5,750 bases of DNA from JBHIFE01 sp046760985 (GTDB lineage: Bacteria; Chloroflexota; Dehalococcoidia; Dehalococcoidales; RBG-16-60-22). The position numbers and the translations under genes are program-made. The notes beneath the pieces were generated by a model that was not told the origin of the DNA, made no database searches, and saw only the letters and a list, made by a program, of their open reading frames with translations. Location of the stretch: the NCBI GenBank assembly GCA_046760985.1, contig JBHIFE010000086.1, forward strand, positions 1 to 5,750. Reading direction: 5' to 3'. Below, in pieces: positions 1 to 4,376 of the stretch; position 1 is the first letter of the stretch; each line of letters begins with the position of its first letter.

Positions 1-26
1 AGAGGGGGACACAGGGGGTGAGGTCA
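1..26. repeat. Truncated copy of the G-rich intergenic repeat (tail module)
   Basis: This stretch matches the reverse complement of 4121-4160 closely. Both read GAGGGGGA, three variable bases, then AGGGGGTGAGGTCA, and the three variable bases account for the differences in the compared 26. It is therefore the end of a repeat copy whose remainder lies left of the window. It lies outside any gene seen here. Similarity is read by eye. Confidence 0.6.
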
Positions 27-39
27 CCTTGTTAAGAAT

Positions 40-96
40 AAAGGGGGATGGGGTTACCACAAATAAAACTTAAAAGGGGTGAGGTTGATAAATAAC
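40..96 (+). repeat. Repeat-derived leader upstream of pyrK
   Basis: Two repeat-like blocks lie here. Positions 40-58 (AAAGGGGGATGGGGTTACC) recur at 1045-1064 with one extra G, and both copies continue into an AAATAAAAC sequence. Positions 74-96 resemble the reverse complement of about 4114-4137: an AAAGGGG(G)TGAGGT core followed by a similar ATAAA-rich tail. The second block contains the GTG (79) and TTG (85) that could serve as early starts for pyrK, so those codons may be repeat sequence rather than ancestral coding sequence. No clear -35/-10 pair was found here. Confidence 0.5.
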
Positions 97-123
97 CCCA
101 GACTACCAAGGAAAAGAGCCGGC

Positions 124-897
124 TTGAAGCAAAGCCTTGCTCCCATCATTACCATTACCGAAGTTATGCCAGAGGTTTATCTCACCTGGCTGGAATCTCC
201 ACAAATAGTCTCCAGCACCCAGCCGGGACAATTTGTCATGGTTCGCTGCGGGGAAGAAACTTTGCTCCGTCGCCCGCTGAGCATCCATCAGGTAGATAAG
301 ACCAAACTGGCTTTACTGTTCACCGTGGTCGGCAAAGGCACCCACTGGCTATCTCAGCGCCAAGCCGGCGATAAAATAGACCTGCTCGGACCATTAGGCA
401 GAGGCTTTTCGGTCCTGCCCACTTCACGCAACCTGCTACTGGGGGCGGGGGGCATCGGCATTGCCCCGTTAGGTTTCCTAGCGCAGGAAGCAGTCAATCA
501 AGGACACTCAGTAAAGTTGCTCATGGGCGCACCAACCGCCAGCCAGCTTTACCCCCAGCACCTCCTCCCCCCCGAAATTGAACTCATCACCGCTACTGAG
601 GATGGAACCACCGGCGAAAAAGGTAAGCTGACTGACATTCTGCCCGACTTTACTGGCTGGGCAGACCAGATCTTTGCCTGTGGACCAATGTCAATGTATA
701 AAACTATGGCTGAAAAATACCATCAACTACTAAAAACTAAGTCAGTCCAGATTTCCCTGGAAATGAGGATGGGCTGTGGGCGTGGCATCTGCTACGGCTG
801 CACCGTCAAGACCAAAAACGGCTTAAAGCAAGTCTGTCAGGATGGACCGGTATTTGAGCTAAACGATATCATCTGGGACGAGCTAACCCGTATCTGA
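124..897 (+). CDS. pyrK: Dihydroorotate dehydrogenase B, electron transfer subunit (PyrK)
   Basis: PyrK is the iron-sulfur flavoprotein that passes electrons from dihydroorotate dehydrogenase (PyrD) to NAD+ in cytosolic pyrimidine synthesis. Counting from the TTG at 124 gives 257 residues, a normal length. The order is a ferredoxin-reductase-like FAD domain with RRPLSI at 49-54 and GKGTHWL near 70-76, a nucleotide-binding domain with GAGGIGIAP at 107-115 and CGPMSMY at 186-192, and a C-terminal 2Fe-2S loop with cysteines 218, 223, 226 and 238 (C-x4-C-x2-C-x11-C). All four ligands are present. The frame is open back to a GTG at 79 (272 residues), with another TTG at 85. I prefer 124 because the earlier starts lie in repeat-like sequence, AAGGA lies 11 bases upstream, and the protein then begins close to the first family-like strand. 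The TTG at 85 has a better-spaced AAGGGG and remains possible. pyrD is not in the window and may lie to the left. Confidence 0.93.
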   Translation: MKQSLAPIITITEVMPEVYLTWLESPQIVSSTQPGQFVMVRCGEETLLRRPLSIHQVDKTKLALLFTVVGKGTHWLSQRQAGDKIDLLGPLGRGFSVLPTSRNLLLGAGGIGIAPLGFLAQEAVNQGHSVKLLMGAPTASQLYPQHLLPPEIELITATEDGTTGEKGKLTDILPDFTGWADQIFACGPMSMYKTMAEKYHQLLKTKSVQISLEMRMGCGRGICYGCTVKTKNGLKQVCQDGPVFELNDIIWDELTRI

Positions 898-905
898 AGT
901 CAACC

Positions 906-938
906 GGGTGTCTAAGAGGGGCTTCGCCCCTCTTTCAA
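906..938 (+). terminator. Terminator-like hairpin after pyrK, also a repeat unit
   Basis: A 9-bp perfect stem (914-922 with 926-934, loop TTC) is followed by TCTTTC, starting 17 bases after the pyrK stop codon. The GC-rich stem and short T tract fit a Rho-independent terminator, though the T run is short. GGGTGTCTAAGAGGGGC (906-922) matches 4228-4244 at 16 of 17 bases, so this hairpin also belongs to the palindromic repeat family and the two roles may coincide. Confidence 0.55.
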
Positions 939-973
939 AAAAACTTCCCCCCTCCTCTGAAGGAGATATACTA

Positions 974-1005
974 GAGGAGAGTCAAAGAGAGGCTTCGCCT
1001 CTCTT
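974..1005. repeat. 32-base palindromic repeat unit, copy A
   Basis: The unit is GAGGAGAGTCA followed by a 9-bp perfect stem (985-993 with 997-1005, loop TTC). It recurs in inverted orientation at 4176-4207 with a single mismatch, located in the loop. The stem has the same size and loop as the 914-934 hairpin but differs by a paired A-T for G-C exchange. No coding function is visible. Confidence 0.8.
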
Positions 1006-1011
1006 ACACAT

Positions 1012-1059
1012 CCATCCCCCTTCCCCTTATCAAGGGGAACGGGGAAAGGGGGATGGGGG
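1012..1059 (+). other. Leader structure upstream of yjbQ: alternative hairpins and G-quadruplex motif
   Basis: Two hairpins compete. An inner one pairs TTCCCCTT (1021-1028) with AAGGGGAA (1032-1039). A longer one pairs 1012-1026 with 1041-1056, a 15-bp stem with one bulged base. The G-rich strand also holds four G tracts at 1034-1037, 1041-1044, 1048-1052 and 1055-1059 with loops of 3, 3 and 2 bases, an excellent quadruplex motif. The block ends 15 bases before the Shine-Dalgarno of the next gene. Part of it (1045-1064) is the same repeat found at 40-58. Confidence 0.6.
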
Positions 1060-1074
1060 TTACCAAATAAAACT

Positions 1075-1083
1075 AAAGGAGGT
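1075..1083 (+). promoter_or_regulatory. Strong Shine-Dalgarno of yjbQ
   Basis: AAAGGAGGT lies six bases before the ATG at 1090 and is nearly perfectly complementary to the 16S rRNA tail. It fixes the start of the YjbQ-family gene. It follows directly on the repeat module at 1045-1074. Confidence 0.85.
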
Positions 1084-1089
1084 TAGAAT

Positions 1090-1506
1090 ATGGTAATCAC
1101 CAAGAAAATCAGCCTTCAGAGTAAAGGACATTGTGATATTGTTGACATTACGCCTCAGGTAGCCCAGCAACTGGCTGGGGCAGAGATAATTAACGGAACG
1201 GTTACGCTGTTTGTCACTGGTTCAACCGCCGGGATATCTACTATTGAATACGAGTCTGGCTTACTCTCTGACTTCCCGGCAATGTGGGACCGAATTGTCC
1301 CCAGAAACATCCACTATGACCATGACCGTGCCTGGGGTGAAGGTAATGGCTACTCTCATGTCCGTGCCTCGCTATTGGGCGCTTCGTTGGTAATTCCTTT
1401 CAATAACAAAAGATTGACCCTGGGCACCTGGCAGCAAATAATCTTGGTGGACTTTGACAACCGCCCTAGGTCAAGACAGATCATAGTGCAGATTATGGGA
1501 GAGTAA
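1090..1506 (+). CDS. yjbQ: YjbQ / UPF0047 family protein (annotated as secondary thiamine-phosphate synthase enzyme)
   Basis: This 138-residue protein has the full length and the signature blocks of the UPF0047/YjbQ family: VTGSTAGISTIEYE at 42-55, GNGYSHVRASLLG at 85-97, LGTWQQI at 111-117 and DFDNRPRSR at 121-129. The family is usually annotated as a secondary thiamine-phosphate synthase because of weak activity or complementation of thiE mutants; its true cellular role is not firmly established. Many members have His-Thr-Thr-Ala in the first block, whereas here it is Gly-Ser-Thr-Ala, and a glycine common before LGTWQ is lysine (K107). H75, H78 and H90 are possible metal or active-site ligands. 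The ATG at 1090 is fixed by a strong Shine-Dalgarno. No thiamine gene is adjacent. The gene ends four bases from the convergent rpsT. I could not identify its own promoter, so it may be read from within the repeat leader or through from pyrK. Confidence 0.9.
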   Translation: MVITKKISLQSKGHCDIVDITPQVAQQLAGAEIINGTVTLFVTGSTAGISTIEYESGLLSDFPAMWDRIVPRNIHYDHDRAWGEGNGYSHVRASLLGASLVIPFNNKRLTLGTWQQIILVDFDNRPRSRQIIVQIMGE

Positions 1507-1517
1507 AAATTTACTCT
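1500..1517. other. Dyad spanning both convergent stop codons
   Basis: AGAGTAAA and TTTACTCT form a perfect 8-base inverted repeat around AA. It includes the TAA of yjbQ (1504-1506) and the TAA of rpsT (1511-1513, minus strand). It is short and AT-rich, so it is weak as an RNA hairpin; a bidirectional terminator role is only a possibility. No GC-rich terminator fits between the two genes. Confidence 0.4.
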
Positions 1518-1819
1518 TTAGCCGTCTCTTCCCGCTCAGCTTCCGCCGAAGCTAAAGCCTGAGCCTCATTTAGCTTCTTCATCAGCCGTGATTTGCGTCG
1601 AGCGGCATTATTGGGGTGGATAATCCCCTTCTCTGCTGCCTTATCTAAAGAACTGATAGCCGCTACCACCGCTTCCCGAGCCGCCTCTAGCTCGCCTAAA
1701 ATAATAAGTTTTTCTGCCTTGGTTATCTTGGTTTTAGCTTGGCTACGAACCGATTTATTACGCAGTCGCCTTTTTTCGGCGACACGTGCCTGCTTTTGAG
1801 CTGATTTACTCCTCGGCAA
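1511..1819 (-). CDS. rpsT: 30S ribosomal protein S20
   Basis: S20 is a helical protein that binds 16S rRNA in the bottom of the 30S subunit. The 102 residues match the family throughout: a basic N terminus (MPRSKSAQKQ), EKRRLRNKSVRSQAKT at 15-30, and the conserved KGIIHPNNAARRKSRLMKKL at 64-83. It is longer than the usual 85-90 residues because of an acidic, alanine- and glutamate-rich tail from about residue 88. The start is TTG, supported by AAGGGGGT five bases upstream and by the conserved N terminus; E. coli rpsT also uses TTG. The first 14 bases overlap the end of the rel gene in another frame, and the ribosome binding site lies inside rel, so the two are probably co-transcribed and may be translationally coupled. 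No separate promoter is evident. Confidence 0.96.
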   Translation of the reverse strand: MPRSKSAQKQARVAEKRRLRNKSVRSQAKTKITKAEKLIILGELEAAREAVVAAISSLDKAAEKGIIHPNNAARRKSRLMKKLNEAQALASAEAEREETAKE

Positions 1820-4022
1820 TATCTACCCCCTTAGACAAATCAGTTTTCCCACTAGTTTTTGGAGATGCCCCATCCCCCACCCGGGTAATACTTATCACGC
1901 CTTTGACCGCCTCAAGCTTTTTCAGGAGTCGACTTAACTGAGCCAGACCCTGCGTCTCAAAGGTAAAATCTTCAGTAACGGTGTGGTCATCATGGTGGGT
2001 AGAGACCAATGCAGCAATATTAATTTTCTCCTCAGCCACAATGGTGGTCAGGTCACGCATCAATCCTACCCTGTCCCAGGCTTCAACCTGAATCCTAACC
2101 GGGTATAGTGAATCGGTCTGCCCCCAATCCACCGGAATCAACCTGTCCTTCTCGTCCTCATGAAGCACATTGTAACAATCCTGGCGGTGAATGGTTACCC
2201 CCCGACTGCGAGTAATATAGCCAATAATCCTGTCCCCGGGCACCGGGTGACAACACTGAGCTAAATGAGTGACCAAATCCCCCATTCCCAGTACCTGAAC
2301 CTCTGACGGCACTGCCTTAGGTGGGGCAACTTCAGCCACTGCTTTGGGCGGCTCCTGCTGAGCGGCTAACGCCAAGACAATCTGGTGAGTAGTAACGCCA
2401 CCATAACCAATAGCCGCCAGAAAGTCATCCACATTGCCATAATTAAATAGACTGGCTAGCTCCTCGCGCTCAATCTCTATCCCCAGATGCCTTAACTCCT
2501 TCTCCAGAATCTGCCGACCCCGTTCAATATTCTCTGTCCGCTCCTGCTTCTTAAACCATTGCCGTATCTTTTCCTTGGCATGAGATGTTTTGACAAAACC
2601 TAGATGAGGGTTAAGCCAGTCCAGACTCGGTCCTTTAGCCCCCTTCGTTGACATAATTTCAACTACATCACCATTTTTGAGCTCATAATTAAGCGACACC
2701 AATTTGCCGTTCACCTTAGCTCCGATACAACGGTGCCCCAGTTCAGTATGAACCCGATAAGCAAAATCAAGAGGAGTAGACCCTTTGGGTAAATCCTTTA
2801 TCTCCCCCTTAGGGGTGTAAACAAAAACCTGGTCAATGAATATATCTGTTTTAACTGATTCTAGAAACTCTTCAGCCCCACTGAGCTCCCGATGCCAGTC
2901 AATTAGCTGGCGCAGCCAGGCTATCCTCTCCTCAAAGTGTATATCCTTCTTTTCGCCTTCTTTATAGCGCCAGTGAGCTGCCACCCCGTATTCGGCAATA
3001 TAATGCATGTCATGGGTGCGAATTTGAACTTCCAGAGGGGTTGCGCCGAGACACATTACCGCAGTATGCAATGATTGATAACCATTTGGCTTGGGACTGG
3101 CAATATAATCGTCAAACTCCTCAGGCAAAGGGTGCCACAAACTGTGGATAATGCCTACGGCACTATAACAATCAGACACAGTGCCAACCAGCACCCGAAG
3201 GGCGAGAAGGTCATGGATATCATCAAAGTGCTTGCCCAAGGCAGTGTATCGCTCCATTTTCTGGTGTATGCTGTAGATGTGCTTCGGTCTGCCTGACATC
3301 TCGGCTCTCAGACCAACTTTGTCAAACTCCTCTCTTAAAATCTTAATTACTCGAGCGATAAAGCTCTCCCGTTGTGCCCGCCGGGCAGCCACCAATTTAA
3401 CAATTCGCTGATACTTTTCTGGTTCCAGATAACGGAAAGATAAATCTTCCAGCTGCCACTTTAGCTCCCATATCCCCAAGCGATGAGCTAGGGGCGCATA
3501 TATCTCTAAAGTCTCCTGGGCGATGCTATGCTGTTTCTCTAGTGGCAGAGCATCTAAGGTACGCATATTGTGCAGTCGGTCAGCCAGCTTGATAAATACC
3601 ACACGGAGGTCTTCCGCCATTGCCACCAGCATCTTCCTCAAGTTCTCCGCCTGCGCTTCTCTGGTTATACCCTCCTGGGCTTGCCACGAGACCTTGCCTA
3701 ACTTGGTGGTGCCATCAACTAGCTTGCTTATCTCTGAGCCAAACTTGGCTTCAATCTTGGCAATAGGCAAGCCGCAATTCTCCGGGATATCGTGCAGCAA
3801 AGCCGCTGCCAGAGAACTGGCATCAAGTTGAAGTTCAGCCAGGATGAGTGCCGTCTGTAATGGGTGCTCCAGATAGGGCTCGCCTGACTTACGTACCTGC
3901 CCCTGGTGTGCCTTTGCCGCAAAGTGGTAAGCATCTTCCAGCCCGGCTATCTTCTCTGGCGGAAGATACTCCTGAGCCTTTTCTATGAGTTGAGTAAAAC
4001 CTTCTACCCCAACAGTTGCCAA
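1806..4022 (-). CDS. rel: RelA/SpoT-family (p)ppGpp synthetase/hydrolase (long Rel)
   Basis: Long RSH enzymes make (p)ppGpp from ATP and GDP/GTP on stalled ribosomes and hydrolyse it otherwise. At 738 residues it has the full layout: HD hydrolase (about 25-190) with R44, H53, H77, D78, E81 and LADRLHN at 146-152; synthetase (about 240-350) with GRPKHIYSI at 244-252, SPKPNGYQSLHTAV at 309-322 and EVQIRT at 331-336; TGS (about 394-456); a helical segment; a Cys-rich zinc-finger-like domain with C590, C591, H592, H612 and C616; and ACT (about 639-715), then a 23-residue tail. Residues 44-82 align with the Streptococcus dysgalactiae Rel numbering without gaps, and position 82, normally the catalytic Asp, is Asn here. 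The synthetase motifs look intact. The TTG start is supported by GAAGGAG ten bases upstream (4033-4039). rpsT overlaps its 3' end. Whether the hydrolase works is open. Confidence 0.95.
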   Translation of the reverse strand: MATVGVEGFTQLIEKAQEYLPPEKIAGLEDAYHFAAKAHQGQVRKSGEPYLEHPLQTALILAELQLDASSLAAALLHDIPENCGLPIAKIEAKFGSEISKLVDGTTKLGKVSWQAQEGITREAQAENLRKMLVAMAEDLRVVFIKLADRLHNMRTLDALPLEKQHSIAQETLEIYAPLAHRLGIWELKWQLEDLSFRYLEPEKYQRIVKLVAARRAQRESFIARVIKILREEFDKVGLRAEMSGRPKHIYSIHQKMERYTALGKHFDDIHDLLALRVLVGTVSDCYSAVGIIHSLWHPLPEEFDDYIASPKPNGYQSLHTAVMCLGATPLEVQIRTHDMHYIAEYGVAAHWRYKEGEKKDIHFEERIAWLRQLIDWHRELSGAEEFLESVKTDIFIDQVFVYTPKGEIKDLPKGSTPLDFAYRVHTELGHRCIGAKVNGKLVSLNYELKNGDVVEIMSTKGAKGPSLDWLNPHLGFVKTSHAKEKIRQWFKKQERTENIERGRQILEKELRHLGIEIEREELASLFNYGNVDDFLAAIGYGGVTTHQIVLALAAQQEPPKAVAEVAPPKAVPSEVQVLGMGDLVTHLAQCCHPVPGDRIIGYITRSRGVTIHRQDCYNVLHEDEKDRLIPVDWGQTDSLYPVRIQVEAWDRVGLMRDLTTIVAEEKINIAALVSTHHDDHTVTEDFTFETQGLAQLSRLLKKLEAVKGVISITRVGDGASPKTSGKTDLSKGVDIAEE
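1825..1832 (-). promoter_or_regulatory. rpsT Shine-Dalgarno inside the rel coding region
   Basis: On the minus strand AAGGGGGT stands five bases before the rpsT TTG start. It is encoded within the last codons of rel, so ribosomes finishing rel pass over it; this placement favours coupling. Confidence 0.7.
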
Positions 4023-4069
4023 GATTTTAGAGCTCCTTCTATTTTAACTACCGCCCGGATTATATTTTA

Positions 4070-4099
4070 AGTATAGCCCAACCGGACTGCCCGTGTAAA
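4070..4099 (-). promoter_or_regulatory. Probable sigma-70-type promoter of rel-rpsT
   Basis: On the minus strand, TTTACA (4094-4099) and TATACT (4070-4075) are separated by 18 bases; each differs from consensus at one position. Transcription would begin near 4063, giving a leader of about 40 bases with GAAGGAG at 4033-4039. A perfect TATAAT also occurs at 4059-4064 but has no -35 match at 16-18 bases. Confidence 0.55.
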
Positions 4100-4110
4100 T
4101 GTGCTTTACA
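4094..4110. promoter_or_regulatory. Operator-like palindrome over the rel -35 box
   Basis: TGTAAA and TTTACA form an inverted repeat separated by TGTGC. The left half coincides with the -35 hexamer of the proposed rel promoter, so a dimeric regulator bound here would block or modulate it. The symmetry may be chance for six-base arms. Confidence 0.3.
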
Positions 4111-4120
4111 AATTGTTTAT

Positions 4121-4164
4121 TGACCTCACCCCCTTTATCCCCCTCTCCTTAAAAGGAGAGGGGG
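4121..4164. repeat. Repeat tail module plus 10-bp hairpin, copy B
   Basis: Positions 4121-4137 are the inverted counterpart of the tail module at 13-26. They are followed by a perfect 10-bp hairpin (4139-4148 with 4155-4164, loop TTAAAA) of CCCCCTCTCC against GGAGAGGGGG. Read on the minus strand, this block follows the 4176-4207 unit, as the 1012-1064 block follows 974-1005 on the plus strand, so the module order is similar in both clusters. A terminator role is unlikely because it lies between divergent genes. Confidence 0.65.
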
Positions 4165-4175
4165 AAGAATATAAG

Positions 4176-4207
4176 AAGAGAGGCTAAGCCTCTCTTTGAC
4201 TCTCCTC
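4176..4207. repeat. 32-base palindromic repeat unit, copy B (inverted)
   Basis: This is the reverse complement of 974-1005 at 31 of 32 bases. The 9-bp stem is perfect (4176-4184 with 4188-4196, loop TAA), and the flanking TGACTCTCCTC is also conserved, so the similarity is more than a shared palindrome. Confidence 0.85.
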
Positions 4208-4227
4208 GCTCTGGGTTAATAATGCGT

Positions 4228-4307
4228 GGGTGTTTAAGAGGGGCTGACGCCCCTCTTTCTTTATCTCCCCCTTTCCCAAAGGGGGACTAAGGGGGATTTA
4301 AACACCC
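4228..4307. mobile_element. 80-base MITE-like element with 10-base terminal inverted repeats
   Basis: GGGTGTTTAA (4228-4237) and TTAAACACCC (4298-4307) are perfect inverted ends. Inside are two hairpins: a 9-bp stem (4236-4244 with 4249-4257, loop TGAC) and an 8-bp CCCCCTTT/AAAGGGGG stem (4267-4274 with 4278-4285). AAGGGGGA at 4289-4296 can compete for the same C-rich arm. The left end and first stem match 906-922 at 16 of 17 bases. There is no coding capacity, and I see no clear target-site duplication, so mobility is inferred from the form only. Confidence 0.5.
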
Positions 4308-4322
4308 CCCTGTCAGTCTCCC

Positions 4323-4352
4323 TTTACAAACCCAGCCGTAATACGGTATTCT
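4323..4352 (+). promoter_or_regulatory. Probable hisS promoter with internal palindrome
   Basis: TTTACA (4323-4328) and TATTCT (4347-4352) are 18 bases apart, the same -35 and spacing proposed for the opposite promoter of rel. The -10 match is weaker, four of six. CCGTAATACGG (4336-4346), a perfect 5-1-5 palindrome, sits just upstream of the -10 and could be an operator. The leader would be only about 18 bases, leaving no room for a T-box or attenuator. Confidence 0.45.
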
Positions 4353-4364
4353 AGCTTAAAAAGC

Positions 4365-4371
4365 GGGGGAG
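4365..4371 (+). promoter_or_regulatory. hisS Shine-Dalgarno
   Basis: GGGGGAG lies five bases before the TTG at 4377 and supports that non-ATG start. Confidence 0.65.
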
Positions 4372-4376
4372 TTAGA

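Noticed and set aside
960..971. AAGGAGATATAC, identical to part of the T7 gene 10 ribosome binding site used in vectors
   Set aside because: Only 12 bases match, no ATG, GTG or TTG follows at a useful distance, and the flanks are native repeat; vector contamination is not supported.
906..1064. CRISPR array or riboswitch in the repeat clusters
   Set aside because: Units are palindromic, irregularly spaced and differ in order; there are no equal-length spacers, and no known riboswitch core was recognised.
908..1096. Open frame of 62 codons between pyrK and yjbQ
   Set aside because: It runs entirely through hairpin repeats and the G-rich leader, lacks a supported start, overlaps the yjbQ start and has a low-complexity product.
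1593..1799. Open frame antisense to rpsT
   Set aside because: It is the shadow of a well-recognised S20 gene and has no family features.
3523..3831. Open frames opposite or within rel (also 3075-3296 plus strand and 3728-3934 minus strand)
   Set aside because: They overlap strongly conserved Rel domains, have no ribosome binding site of note and no recognisable product.
4353..4376. T-box or his leader peptide before hisS
   Set aside because: The proposed leader is about 18 bases, with no run of histidine codons and no T-box sequence.
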